A stretch of 64,000 nucleotides of DNA, from NCBI GenBank assembly GCA_008933995.1, contig WARS01000046.1:3830026-3894025 (forward strand), in the 5' to 3' direction. Source of the stretch: Datnioides undecimradiatus (Eukaryota; Chordata; Actinopteri; Lobotiformes; Datnioididae). Made by a program: the position numbers and the translations under genes. Below are positions 35,346 to 49,302 of this stretch, piece by piece. A model generated the notes under the pieces. The model was not told where the DNA came from and did no database searches. It saw only the letters and a list, made by a program, of their open reading frames with translations. Position 1 is the stretch's first letter. Each line of letters opens with the position of its first letter.

Positions 35346-37616
35346 TGATTCTGCATTGAGATTCACAGAAAATAGTAAAAAGGAAGACTTAATGTTTAAA
35401 ATCATTTGGTAACTATGCTGCGTTCACCTCTGCACTCCACTCTAAATATATGTATATGCAGTTTTTGAAAAGTACCTGTAATGATATTTGTGTTTCTTGC
35501 ATGACATGACAGATCAAAACTGTATTTTGTGGTTTCTCCCACCCACACCTGCCAGAGCAGACAAGGCAAGGTAAGTATCAGCTGCCTACATGCTATAATC
35601 ATCATTCTTTAATCGCATGCACAGCAGGATGTCACCTACAGCGAACCTGTTCTTCTCTAAATTTGTCCTTCACGAGTCACAACATCTGTGGCAGGCATGA
35701 AAAAAATATCGGTGCCCAGGAGCATTATCATTTCACGCTGAATGGCCTAGAAACATTTGATTGACAGCCAACCTCCAGCGGTGTGAGGTTGGACCTGGGG
35801 ACAGGAAAGGTGACGGGGAAGCACTTTATGGACACGCAGCTCATCTGGGGCCACTCAAATGTCACACGGTCAGCTGAGCAGGCTGGTCACAGCTTGTTAA
35901 AATGCTTCATGTCCACCTCTCTGCACTGCAGGTCAACCGTCCAAACTGAACTGACCACAGAATTATTCATGATCACCGCTCAGCAATGCTCACCTGTGCA
36001 TACTGTACACAGATAACACCAGTGACCCCGTGACTCCCTGCTGTTATATAACGAGTACATCTGCACTTTGCAGAGCAAAACGCAGATCTGCTCAGATCAA
36101 AGATCGCCTGCTGACAAATGCAATCAGTGATGTAATTCACTGGGAGGCTTTAAACCTCAGCATAATCTTACCTTTAATTACTTGTGACTGTAAGGATACA
36201 ATAGTTAGATCTTATGTTTTCCTTATAAGATGTTATGTTGTATGTATTATGTATTAAAACACATTATTTTGTGGCATTATATTTGTTAATATGTTAATAT
36301 CTTTTTTAATAATATCTAACATGGTGCACGCTTTGCTGTGACAACACATGGTGCACTACACCTCATCTTATTTTGAGTATTTGTCTGTAAATCCTACTGT
36401 TGATCATTTATTTAACCCACCATTCTTTACCCATTCTTTACAAAGGGATTACCATTGCATGCTCAATGCTATCACTGACTAAACTAATTTAATTCATAGT
36501 TTATAAAATAAAAAGCTAATAGATGTTCATAACACACTATAATAAAAGGAATTGGCAGACAAAAGGAATTGGTAATTAATGCAGCTGCCAAAAACAATGT
36601 TTTATCGCATGTGAAATACACTTTGCATATACACATGCACATAATATCACATGGCTGTACTCATATATAATACACAATTACAAATATGAATGAATGAGGA
36701 GAGACTCAATTAAAGTGTGTTATAAACCAGTTATTAAGGGCTATAAATTACTTATTAATGCTGAACAGGAGCACGCTACAATCAGCTGCTGCCAGTTGCT
36801 GAGCACTCCTTAATACACAATAACCTGGATGAGAATCGTCACAGACGTAGTTTAGTAGCTTTGCAATAACATGGCAGCCGTCCTGCTACACTGCAGATGA
36901 TCAAGCCTGGTTGTTTGGGATAGTACACTATCACCTAGCACTAAAGCCTACGCACATAAATTATTTAAAAAACCCACACGTCTAAACTTTGATTTGAATG
37001 TCTATTGTTTGCTTACGCAGGCCTGACAATGTTTTAGCCAGCTGTTAAATACCTTAACACCTCTTGATTTTAGTGCTATCCCAAACCTTCTAACTGATTG
37101 CACCGAGTCTATAAATGAAGCTGTAGTGGCACTTTGGGGAAGCAGAGGCCTGATATGCTGGTAAACAAGTGCACATTCAAACATCAATAGTTAAAGCCGC
37201 CTTTAAAAATCACACATCACAACTGCACCTGGCTTTAAGTGTGTCTGGTCAGATAAGGGTGAAAGCAGATGCCCGTTAAAGGTTCCCTGTGGAGTCTTTG
37301 ACCTTAACTAGTGCCATGGGGCTGCATTTCGATGTGTGTCTCGAATACGCACACACTCACACACAAATACACAACACACATTCACACAAGGACACATACG
37401 CCCACAGGTACCTTTAGGGAATAATGTCTTCAGCCTAATCAACTCTGTTGCTAAGCTACCAGGCATCTTTCCAAACCTTGTTGAGGAGATTTCCAGCACC
37501 AGTAATCAAATTATTTCTTTTTAAATTCATATTTATTTTCAGCATCTACCAGTGTTTACAACTGTCACCAAAAAGTGCATTCACTACATTTTAGTGTCTG
37601 CTGTTTCTGAACGCAG

Positions 37617-37656
37617 CATGGCTGGGTAACCGCTACTTACCCATGGCTGGGTAACA
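37617..37656. repeat. short direct repeat
   Basis: CATGGCTGGGTAAC occurs twice, 26 bases apart (starts near 37618 and 37642). The intervening bases also contain a partial GGTAAC/GTTACC symmetry. Confidence 0.6.
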
Positions 37657-40600
37657 AGGAAGTAGTAGACAAGATAGTACACTGAGTAATGACAGGGGGT
37701 CCAGCACACACGGTCCAGCCACAGTGCTGTACAAAATTACATAATGGGACTTGCATGGAGTGAGTTAAGTGTAGCAGGAGCACTGGGAATTCTGTATCAC
37801 TACAAAAGGTGAGGACTTTGGACGGGATTGCTGCCAAATTGGAATTAGGGACAGTTTTGTTTTGTTACAGAAGCCGAGAGAGAACATTTTCATTGCACCT
37901 TGTGTTTGTGTTGTCGTTCACAAAAGTAGTGAGTTAACTCAGATTCAAAGTAAAAACCTCAAAAGCACAATGGAGATTACATGCTGGTTTCTCATTTTAT
38001 TTGATAGGTTATGATAGGGTGATATGATATAAGAACTGAGTTATAATAGTTCTGGTGAACATTGCCACAATGCAATGACTAAAGCACTTTAAGCTGCCTA
38101 TATATTAATTTGACATTGTTCTGATGTGCTTATGTAACTTAATAATTATTTTCACCCCTGCGGATGGAGATTATCTTCTGGTCACTGGAGAACAGGAGCT
38201 ATATTGATTAAGAGAAAATAATGTAATTAACTGTGAGGATCAGCCGGATTGATGGTTGTGCAATATTATCCAATCCAAGATTAATACCCGTTATTGTCTA
38301 AGGACACAAGGAGATACAGTCAAGAACAATGTTTTATAGGTCAGTCTGAAAAAAACAAAAACATCTAATCCTAAACATGAACTGAACCATTTTGGTTTTT
38401 GTGTAACCACATTAAACTTGTACCTTGTCAGTAAGGGACCTAGTTAGTGCAGAGACACAAACAATGCTTGCTGCTGCTTGCTGTATATATTGTTATATTT
38501 TAGTGATTTTTAATATAAATGTTGTGATGCCAGCTGCCCTTTCACTTGAAAGCCCAACATTTACCCTATTGGTGTTAAATCAATCTAGAGTTAAGTCTTC
38601 CACTGCTCCTGGTTAGCAATCATCACTGTAGTTCAGTATCAGAACCTGTCCGTTGTATGGTATGTGCGACCTTTCACATGTTTACTGTCATCCTGTGACT
38701 GCAGTTTGGCCTTTCCTGCTGAAAACAGTGTTATATTTACTGGCACCATTACTGTCATTGTTTATATATCCTTTTACTAGACTGAAATTTATGGCGTGAG
38801 CTGTAAATACCTTAATAGAATAAACAACCGCCACTATGAACTCAGCAGACACAGAGCAAGACTTCCAGGCAGGAGTTAGTCCCTTTAAATGTCATTCTTT
38901 CCGTTTTGGAAACTTTATGCGTAAATTAAACGTTGAGTTGATTCAGGAGTAGAGTTCATTCAGTGTTAAAGGGTGAATTAGTATCGCAAATCTGCAGACA
39001 AACTGTGGAAAATTCACATGGAAGTTTGAAATTTCATAATATCATTGAGATATTATTCGTTACATGACGGAGCAGGACATGCAACAACACATGAGAGGTC
39101 AGAAATCCAAATCCATATTTGGCAACCAGAGTGAAAGTAGAGTAAACTAGAGTAGAGTAAGAGATCACCGTAATTTGCTCAATGTTAAATAAAAACATCC
39201 AACTAACATTAAAATAATTGCAGTAAGGACATAACAGTCAGTCTCTGTGGCAGGAAAATAAAATAAAAGTGAAAGTCCTGCTTAATTGCATTTTTTTTTT
39301 TGTTCATCTGGGACACAAACTGCAAACTGCAACCTTTTATCTCATACAACAACTTTACTGTCAGCCTTGCAGAACATTAACGAAACGCTTTGAAATGTTG
39401 TGCATTTTAAAATATGACAAAATCTCTGACGCACACACACCTGACCTGCGACCCTCTGTCTCCCCTGTCCGCTCGTCTTCTCTCTAACCGTTATCTACTG
39501 TATCAGCAACACACCAGGACAGTTGTCGTGATTATGCATCAGCCGCCGAGGGCTGTCATCAGTTATGCAATCGCTCTCCAGTGGTGCTCAGTGTGCTAGT
39601 AGCCGGAACCAGTGCTCTCTCAAGTCCCCGCGTGGCCTGAAGAGGCCATCAAACACACGAGGCTTTAGAGAAATTACAAAGTAGCTCGTCCCTTAGAGAG
39701 ATTTCACTAGAGGAGGACTGAAATGTAAAGTATTCTTGACACAAAAAAGAAAAATCCACCTGGGGATCACGCTTCGCTCGTCTGACATTCACCTTAACTT
39801 GACACTGACCCCGCTCAGTATCGTCGATAGGAACTCAAAGGTGTGGTAGTCATTGGTCTGCCAACCTATAGCAGAGCCTGTAACAGTCAATAACAGAGCA
39901 CTCACAGTAGCTGATCACCTCAGATGACCTCACAAATATCACAGTTTTCACTTTCCCCTCATCTGGCTGCAGATATATTCATAAAATAAAATTCATAAAA
40001 AAGAAAAAGAGAGGGCTGCTGCCTTTCTTCTCCATGTTCATACTTCATGAATCTTTCCCTTGTTAGATCTTTTAAAAATAAATAAAACATATCTGGCATT
40101 TTCAATCCTCAGGTGGTTCGAACTTTATGGTGCTTTCTTACTATACTACTTATTATATTTATACAGTTAATTTAAAAACAAATTCTTATAGCATAAACTA
40201 TGAGATCGCTCCTGGTTTAATGTTTTCTTGTTTCAAACAGAAAGAGCGGCCGGTGTATTTAGTGACGATGTAAAAGTTTCAGTCAGGTACATCATTTAAA
40301 CCTTTTCCCTCTTTTAGTTATTCATTGTAAAATGTGTTTTACCTCAGGGTGAGGGTTACAAGGAACTATAATCAAATTCAGGGGGTGCTGTTAAAAATTA
40401 AAACGAACAGTTCATCCCCGCTTCCACTCCAGTAATTTACTGTGAATCATGTTTGTTTTAGCTTTTGTTGGGACCTTGAGTACTATTTTAGCACATTTAC
40501 ATTTTAATATAACATTGTTAATTAATTTGCAGTTTCCCCTGTAAATGCACAAAACATGATGAAGCAGTCGGTAGAAATCTTTCCAATTACAGAATTTATA

Positions 40601-41354
40601 TTTGTGTGTTATTGTCTGAAGGTTGATCATCACAAGCTTCATCAGAGCTATTTTGAGATCTCACCACTGTCTCCGACTGAAACTCGCCAAAGATCTTGAG
40701 GCCGAGAATGTTTCCATAATGGAGCCTCTATTAAATCAACAGCCTGTATGCTTAAAGTGTTTTTATTCTTGTTCTGTCTGAGATGTATTGTTCCATTATG
40801 ACAATACTGAGTACAGTTATGAGATGATCATTACTGATATTAATATCATTATTTATCTCTCAGCATTTCGCCGTTCAGAATCCGCGTCACATTCCTTGTT
40901 GTTGATCTGTGTATGAATTTCAATCACTTCAACTCATATCTGGGCTGATTATCTAACCTTCGAGGAGCTTCACGACAGGGCCGGGGTGTGCGGGGGTACG
41001 GAGGGCCTGGCAAATTTTCCTGCAGATCCTCTTTGAGGACACCTAATCACAAGTGACACAGGGGCAGCACTGCAGATTTGATGTTAATAGATGCTGAAGT
41101 CAGAAACATTTCTGAGGCTCTCAGCGGTTCTTTCTAGATAAAAGGGCACAATTGAAATTGCACCGTGGAGGCTGTGATGTGATATCTATTTCAGTTATTT
41201 GCACACACCTTAGGCTTGGAGTAATGAAAATGCAGTAATGAAAAAAACTGGACTATATGCATCAGAGTAATTTACTGCCAAGCTTTTAAATGTGCCTCAA
41301 CGCACAGCAGCTCATACATCTGCAGTGTTTCCTGGCATGTCTCGCTCATCTTGG

Positions 41355-42010
41355 CAGTAAAGGTGCAATGCACAACATTCAGTCCTACCACGATAAACAT
41401 GTTATTGCAAGTTTAAGATGGCAGCCAGGTCACAAACTACATCATTTCACAGCAAAACAATACACTAAAATATGCTATTATTATACTGGAAGGAATTAGA
41501 TTTAATTCTCACTGCCCAGTTTGATCTAATAGCTTGATCTGAGTTAACAGCGTGTGTTAACTGTGTACCTTAACTTTGTTTTGGTCTGAGACGAAACAGG
41601 CGTGCTCCAGTGCATCGTGGGGCCCCTGAATTTCATATGTTGCACCTTCAAGATGACAGAGCAGGACTTTTTTACAAATAAATGGATGTCTGTTCCACTG
41701 CGACACAACAACTCCACAAAATGCTGATTAAGCCTGTCATTGTCAGATTAAGCTCTCTTAATTTCACAGTATACAGAGTTTTTAAATCTGGTGTCAGGCG
41801 TGACAGGCTCACAGATGGTGATGTCCTTCACATCAGCCAGCAATGATTGGTTGGCCACAGCTAAAGAGGGGTGTAACTATTGTTATGGAGTAGTTTAGAA
41901 CAACTGGGCGTATGGTGGAGCCTGTGGCGTCGTAAGCATGTGGACAGTGTTTGTGCAGCTATTGTCACTGCCAGTAGGAGGACAAAATCCCTGCACTATT
42001 GCTTTAAACA
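41355..42010. repeat. probable interspersed repeat copy
   Basis: Starts with TAAAGGTGCAATGCACAACA and ends with CACTGCCAGTAGGAGGACAA, then CCCTGCACTATTGCTTTAAA. These ends resemble a non-autonomous element that I have seen scattered in percomorph genomes. The middle is diverged and no frame survives. Confidence 0.35.
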
Positions 42011-42983
42011 TCATGTTATTTTCTTATTTTCTTGTTGTTATTAATATGTTCTTGACAAGCACAGTTTCCTCACCCAAATCTATTTTCATCCTCTAACATT
42101 TGTATCACCAGCATAATAGCCAGTCATATGGCAAGGATGTTAAAAAGAAGGATGAAGCAAAAACACAATGGACTATTTTTTGGGCTGTCAAAGCAGAGTT
42201 GAGGTTCCAAGGTTGACATATGACAGAGCCTCCCCGAAGCTCTGTCTACTCTTGTAAAAGAGGGTGTTGCTTTTCCAGTTTTGAACTCGATGCACTGTGA
42301 CATTGGAGAAAGAAAAAACGTCTCTGAAGGAGAAGGTAGGAAGAACATTAAATGTATAAAGACTGGATATGAATGAAATGTGTTTTTTTACACTGGTGAA
42401 ATCCAACACTGATGTTAACATTATCCAACCAATATTATCTGTACCGAACATCAACTCCTACAAAAAGAAGACATTTGATGAAATGCTGGGTCTCTTCCTC
42501 AGCAGCCTCAGTCCTGAATGGAAATACTGGCCAACTGGCTTCAGGTAAAACGCTTGCTTGAAAGAAGTGTTCATCCTTTTGTAGATTTAGTAGATTATGT
42601 TAACACAGGAGGTGCAGGTCCTGTGAAGTGAAGCTCTTTTGATTGTCGCTCTGCAGCGCCGCTCTATCAAATCAACCTGGCAGACATCCCCATTAGTCAC
42701 ATATTAGTTCTGACTGTGCACAGACCCACTGATGATCCAACACCAGATACTTTAATCAGCAAAACTCTCACATGGGACTCCACACGAGGACTGTTTTCCA
42801 CTATGTTTCATTCATTTCATTTTCATATAGTCAGCTTTTCTTCACCAGGTTTGTTGTGTTGGGACAACGGTCTTATCATGGCCAAGACAGACGCAGCAGC
42901 AGCACATTTACAGCCCAAGAAACAACACAGTTTAGTATAAATAAAAGATTATCGAACAAGGACCGAAGAGAGCAGCAGCAGGA

Positions 42984-42986
<3 letters not shown>

Positions 42987-43032
<46 letters not shown>
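42987..43032. repeat. (CA)n microsatellite
   Basis: Twenty-three AC units. Confidence 0.95.
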
Positions 43033-43034
<2 letters not shown>

Positions 43035-43603
43035 CTTTAACAGTTTAATTGGTTGTCCCTTGGTGTATACACGTTTGTTGTCTCTCAAGACGTTCATCTA
43101 ATTTGCAGCTGTATTGATTTGAGGCTTTTCAAGGTTTTCCAGGACCACCTACCTGGTACTATACGGTGATAGTTGCTGCAAACACAAAGTCAGTTTTAAA
43201 TAAAGAACTAGAGTTCCAATAAATGCATGGGTTCAGATGATACTTCACTGTTCTGACCAGTGTCTGTAACCAATTACTGTGTCTTAAAAGAGGAATATAT
43301 TCATGAAAAAACTCAATCACCCCTCCAAAGTCAATATCACTTCCTTATAATGGTAGCAGCTTTATGTTAGTCACAGACTGGGGATCATAGTTCAGCCGGC
43401 TTTAGAGTTTTTCGCTGCAGCTCCTCAGTGATTGTAGTGAAAACAGTAACATGGCTCCTGGTCCGACTCTCCACGCTCTGGCCAGTGTTCCCGCTTGTTC
43501 TCGTCTCAGCTGACGGCATCAACTGATCTGAAGAACATCTCAGCAAGTGCCAACAGCTTGTTTGGCCACGCAGCCATGCAAGCAGAATGATTACAGAGGA
43601 GGA

Positions 43604-43643
43604 GGGCGGGAGGGAGAGGTGGGGTGGGGTGGTGGGAGGGGTG
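43604..43643 (+). other. G-rich tract, strong G-quadruplex candidate
   Basis: Within 40 bases there are six plus-strand runs of three or more G (GGGCGGGAGGG, then GGGGTGGGG, then GGGAGGGG) with loops of one to five bases. It lies in otherwise AT-rich intergenic DNA about 7 kb downstream of kcnk3 exon 2. Confidence 0.5.
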
Positions 43644-44726
43644 AGGAGGCAGCAGAGCCTTGCCGGAGGTCACAGTTATGTAACACCACTAATGTCAGAC
43701 CATCACATAAGATGAGACCCTCCCCAGCATCCCTGTTGCTGGATGCCATTTTCTCTTTACATCAGTTAAAATAATCACGTTACAGCCGATCTGAAACGTG
43801 GAAGCCCGCCAGTGTGTCCATTTGATTCAGGTGTAAAATGAAGATGGAGTGGGGTCAATGTGTTCTGACTTTAATGGGTTTTTTTTTTTAAGTGTGTGCC
43901 ATTAAATCCTATCTTATCATCTGTGTAGCGCCCGTTTCTGATCGATCTGGACACGCATGCACTCAGTTTACAGCACACGAGCCCCCTGTGGTTTGTTTCC
44001 ACATTTCAACAGTAACACACAAGAAGCAGGACGTCAGGGTTAAACATGAGAGAAGGAGCGAGAGTGAGGATGTCAGAGCTGACTACTCACTTGATGCATA
44101 TCCCAAAATTTGACAGAAAGGGGAAACGCTCAAGGTGACAGAGGTGGAAAAAGAAAACTGTCAGATTTCTGAAATCTAGGTCTTAAAATTTGTCAAATTG
44201 AATAATCCCCACAGAAAATATGTCTTATGTTTGCCTTGTTATTAAAGGATTAATGACTCCTTCTAACATCCCATTATATATTGATTTTTGTTGTAATGGA
44301 TGTCGCTGATGGCCTGCAGGTATGTGTTTACTTTCTATTATGCTGTTGGTATTTAGAGTCCATTAATTGCTTTATTGAGGATGCATAATCACTCAGTTAT
44401 TGAATTTAATTTTTTTAAACTTATGTTTTGGCAACACCGATCCTTTATCTGCAAATAAAGTTCACATCCTGATTTCACAACAACATACAAGGAGAAAGTA
44501 TGATTATGTAAATCATCAAAATTTTGGATTTGCTTTATTTACACTGGCTTTTAGTGTTAATGGAGAGCTATTGTTGTGTCAACATCTGCACATCATCAAA
44601 ATGTTACAGCAAAGCCAGCATCAGTCAACTGTCTGAGTTTGCCTACAGCAGGCAGTTATAACACCAAACGGTGCAGTTAACCCTTCAGTCATGGCTGAAC
44701 AATGTGGAGTAAACTGCTCATCTTTA

Positions 44727-44885
44727 CTTAAAGGAACAATTCAACAGTTTGGAAACATGTGTTTTCACTTTCTTGCCTTGAACTGGATGAAAATATGAAT
44801 ACCAATCTCATATCAGTGCTACCTTAGCTTAGCATGAACATCTGGCCAGTTTCTGTATATTGACCAGGAATGAAAGTAGCATATG
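44727..44885 (+). repeat. degraded teleost short interspersed element
   Basis: TTAAAGGAACAATTCAACAG with TTTGG following, CACTTTCTTGCCTTGAACTG, then ATGAATACCAATCTCATATC, TTAGCTTAGCATGAACATCTGG follow in order a repeat that I know as very frequent in percomorph fishes ('aaaggaatagttcaacattttggg ... ttagcttagcataaagactgg'). The copy is several substitutions per 20 bases from that pattern, so it is old. Confidence 0.6.
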
Positions 44886-47800
44886 TATTGTCATATCTGC
44901 ATCCAGGCAAGTGAACAAGTTTATATGTTTACGAATAAAGGCCCATCTTACCTGCTGTTTCCAAAGCTTTCATCCACATCTTGTGACCTTCCTCAAGAGG
45001 ATAGAGTCTCTCAGTTGTCATTGGAGACGATAGTTGTGCTCTCAGAGATGAGTTTGTGTCATAAATGTGTCTGTCAAGCTCCTGAATCCTAAAGCTCAAT
45101 GAATAAATAGCTAAACAAACAAGTAAACAAACAGTTGGTTCATGGTCTTAGCCTAAAGTGTATATCAACAATGATATATTGGTAAGATGTTTGGTAGTGT
45201 GCCACTATTTTCAACCTCTGAACTGGTTTGTGTGACCTCTCATAAACGATGCAGTGTTGTTTAGAGTAAGAGAAAAATAGACAAAGACAACAGACAAACA
45301 ATAGGAGAGATTGCTTTTTAAAAAAAAATCAAACAGACAAGAAATAATAAAAGACAGAAGGACAGAGAGAAATGTCTGTCTCACAGATTGGGATTGACAT
45401 GTGCAGGTTTATTTTATGGCTGATGTCTTGTTGTCTTTTCGTTGTAGGTTGCGGCAATTATTGTGATATTTAAGCATTTTTATTTTCTCACTGTCAACCT
45501 CAAGAAAGCAAATAAAGTGGCAGGGTACTTTAGAGCTCCAACACCATTCACTGAGTGACGAGAAGAAAACAGGACGGGGAAAGTGTGCAATTTGTAATTT
45601 TGACATTGACGTGTCAGTTCTTAATACACAACATCTTGTTGGTTTCCTCAGGAGAGATGGTTTTCAGCACATAAAAAGACATTTCCTCTCTGTGTGATTA
45701 ACAACAGAGAGTGGAGCGGGCCATTAATGGCATTCTCTGCTCGTGAGATAAAGGTCCTGGCAGACAGGCGGATTTTCAGTTTGCTGTGAAAAATGAGTTG
45801 GCTTAATGCAATGCAATGGTACTGAGACGTGAGAGCAACTGAATACTGGACATTCAGAGGTGGGGGCTCTGGAAAGATTAGAAAACCCATCAGCCACTAA
45901 ACAGCCACCGTCATCCTCCCCACTTTCATTTATTCCTGCGAATATGCTCCGCTACCTCTGAAAAGGACTCATCCAGAGATTATTCTCTGCAATAATGACA
46001 GTGTACTCCACAAGTTGCCAATCTCAGGAGACAAAAGAGTGACAGGAAAAGCATGGAGGAAATGAAGGAGGAGGTGATTGTGTGTTTGCAAATGTTGACT
46101 GTTCACTTAAGAGGAAATATGAATAAAAGGAAACGCAGAGGATTCACACATCTTCAGGCTCCTCAGGTACCTTGGATGTTTTGAAAAATGGTCTTGTTTA
46201 TGAGGAATGCAGTGTTTCTTCTCCTGCCAGCCCCTGTTAAGCCTTCTTGTTAAGTTACAAACACTTGTGTTGCTTCTTCTCTCAAAATCAGGACTCACTT
46301 TGATGGCATGCTGATAAGTCAGTGTTCCACTTTGATAAGACGAAGTAGAGATGACCCTTTCCAGCTGTTTTCTTGTGATAGAAATGGCTTTTTGAGTCTG
46401 ATTTATAGCAGCTACTGCCTAATTACTCTGGAAAACATTTAGTCTATATGGATTTGACCCAAAGTAGCCTTGGTGTTATATTGTTCCACTCATCTGTCAC
46501 TTGTATCGGAAGGGAGGAAAAGCCCTATATGAGAAAAAACAAGAAGAACATCCATATGTTTTTGCAATCCATAATCTTTTGTCATTTGCCTTTTCTGGTC
46601 TTCATACAAGTTAAAAGCACAGCAACAGTGATTTAATGTAAGCATCACTTGAGATTGAATCTTTCCTACATTCATTGTGTTATGCTTGGCTGTCCAAGCA
46701 TGACGAGCTGCAGCTTGTCGGATGTCATTTGTGTCATAAAACTCAAAGATCCATGTGTTTTTTTCTGCATTTCCAGAAGTGTTTAGATGGTATTGCAACT
46801 CTTGACTAAATAGTAAAAAGAAATGCACATCAGAGACTAAATACATACACAAAGACACGCTTTTGATCACACAAACTAATCAACCACAGACATGCCACGT
46901 GCCAATCTATGGTCGTTGACCGCTCTATCTGTCAGTCAGACTTAAAAGTAAAATTAATTATAAAATGATTTTACTTGTACCTAAAGAACCACAAAACATC
47001 TTTAACTCTGAAGGCCGTTACCTCTCTATGTGTGTTTATATGAGTGGTCACATAAATCAGAGCGACAGGTGATGTAAAGATAGAGATGAGCTGTACAGGA
47101 GGACTGTGTGGCTGCTGTTCTGCAGCGTGTTGCTACAGTACATGTCAGTCCTCGCAGGGTGAATGATGAAAGGTAATGTGGGACATCGAGATCTCAGCTG
47201 ATCGTCTGGGAACTTTCTTCTTGGAAGTGGAGCGGAAGAGTTAGTGGGTAAAAAGGGTAAAAAAGGTGCAACTGTGACAGTTATATAATGAATATCATGA
47301 CTGGGGTGAGTAAACTTAGTCACCCCATCCTAACGTTATTGGTTATGCAATGCAGAATCGAGGCCTCGCTGAAAAGTTAGCCATGATGAAAGCAGTGGTG
47401 ACACAGCCGAATATAAATTCATGAGATCCAGGGACAGCGTCTGAACAGGCCAGGTTACATAGTAGGTGTGTGTTTATCTTTGCATAAGGCAACAGATTGT
47501 TAAGTGTCATTTATGCAGCATGTTTTATGAATGAAAAAAATGATTGTCTGCATTTTATAGAAGCAAAAACCAATAGTGAGGGAAAACTGGGAGTATAAAC
47601 ACAACCTAAACATCTCTGGCAGACAGATGGAAGAAATAACCTGTTAAATGATGGCCTCCAGGCCCGAGGATGTCTTCTAACTGTCCAGATCATCACATAA
47701 ACACCAAGGTTTGCTAGAAAGTGTGAACAAAATGGTCATTTTCATAAAGCAATCCTGCAGTGGACCACTATAACTTTTGAATATTACAGAGCTCCAATTT

Positions 47801-48139
47801 TCAGCCAAATGATATCGGTTGTGTAACGCTTCTGATTGTTGAAGGCGTCTCTGTTTGTCTGATATTGGTTCCCTGATGGCACAAAGGGCTCAGATTGCTC
47901 ACTTCACCTGTTATCTGCAGAATGTATGCAGCAAGACATACACGCACCACAGGCAGCAGTCCATTATACTGTATGCTACTGCTAAACCACAGTTGGTGAT
48001 GCTGAAGGCTTTTGCATGTGTGTGCAAACGAGGAAATGGTGCTCTCCTTGGCTAAAGCCAGTGGAGAGCTGGGTGCAGCTAAAGTACTGTTTATAATATG
48101 GAACACCTGTTTTCTACAAAGCTGCTCTCTCAGTGAGTG

Positions 48140-48410
48140 TGTTTACATGTGCGCCAGTGTCCCGGTTTTGAGCCTTACCCTGGTTTTGATCTTATTCAGG
48201 ACATGGTGTTCAACAAGAGGAGCCTGGTTATTCATCATCTGTTGTGTCTTTATGTCTTGATATCTAAACAACTGCGCCCTGTACCAACAAAAATGTACAG
48301 GGTGTTTGCTCGCCAGAGTGTGACTCTTTCAGTTGGATTACTCCAGGAAGTTTATTCATGAATCTCAAAACCGGAATATGATGTTTGCAAGTGCAACACA
48401 GACGTAGGAT
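48140..48410. repeat. possible degraded DNA-transposon or other dispersed repeat
   Basis: TGTTTACATGTGCGCCAGTG, CCCTGGTTTTGATCTTATTC and AACCGGAATATGATGTTTGC are words I associate with a family of percomorph repeats that begin with a 'tttacatg' motif. No terminal repeats were paired. The open frames across it are not convincing genes. Confidence 0.3.
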
Positions 48411-49302
48411 ACTGCTGAAACCTGTTTTTAAACAGGATACAAGAGCACATGTTAACTGTCAATTACAGCATTGTCACCATGATATGGAGTGTTTATATGT
48501 GATAAAAGCAAATTATTCTGATGGCACAGGTTTTGGTTTTGGACAAAAGAGACAATACTGGGAAAAATTGGTGTTATCCTTAGAAATCAAAGGTTTGTGT
48601 GCATCGCAATCAATACAATCAATAATTGAATTATGGTTTTATTTAGAAAAATCAACTAACCAATGACAGAATGATAAATTAGTTATAATTGCATATAACA
48701 ATGATTTTTCAGCAGGTGTTGGCTCTAACTAAACACTCACAATGGTGGATTTCTCTACAAACGGAATGATTTACATATTCAACACATCTAAAGTAAGCTT
48801 TAAGTAAGAGTTAAAACTAACGCTGTCAAAAAAAACCACAAGCAAAACGAAATATACATTTTTCCCCCATTCACCAACAAGATCAGAATTATTAGAGCAG
48901 CTGACAATCAAATGAATGAACCTTTGTTTTAAATTAAATCATATTTTATTATGATTAAAGAAAAAACATACTGTAGATGTATAGCCACACACACAGTCAA
49001 CGGCAGTCCCTCTTTCAGTTCACGAGAGATGCTGAACAACAGTTAACAAGACTGTTCCAGTAGGGGGAAAAAAAGAAAAATGTGACCTAATACACGTGAT
49101 ATGACTAAAATATGAAGACGATGCAAAGTATAACTACAAAAATAAAACAAAGATAACATAAAACTCCATTGGAGGTCTAAAACAAGAACATACACTGAAT
49201 AAAGACCTCAGTTGGCTGAATCAAGTGTGTTTTGGTGGGGCTAGAGCAAAAAAAGAAAAAAAACAAAACCCCTAAGTGCATGAGGTGCAAACTCTGAGGC
49301 CA

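Larger units (their letters stand above)
33361..49302. other. intergenic between slc35f6 and kcnk3; no gene seen
   Basis: Sixteen kilobases of AT-rich DNA with only short, unsupported frames. It contains several interspersed-repeat fragments (listed separately), a G-rich tract, a (CA)n tract and a partly repeated 14-base word near 37.62 kb. Cenpa and dpysl5, which follow slc35f6 in human, were not found anywhere in the window. Confidence 0.5.

Noticed and set aside
42772-43101. Open frames with Thr-His or Cys-Val repeats
   Set aside because: Translations of the (CA)n tract.
46490-46870. 126-residue minus-strand frame
   Set aside because: No domain, no splice chain, composition like its AT-rich surroundings.
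48385-48666. 93-residue plus-strand frame
   Set aside because: Overlaps or abuts a probable dispersed repeat and resembles no protein family.
49051-49066. CTCF-like CCAGTAGGGGGA
   Set aside because: Last core position is wrong and the flank is a poly-purine run. Weaker than the three listed sites.
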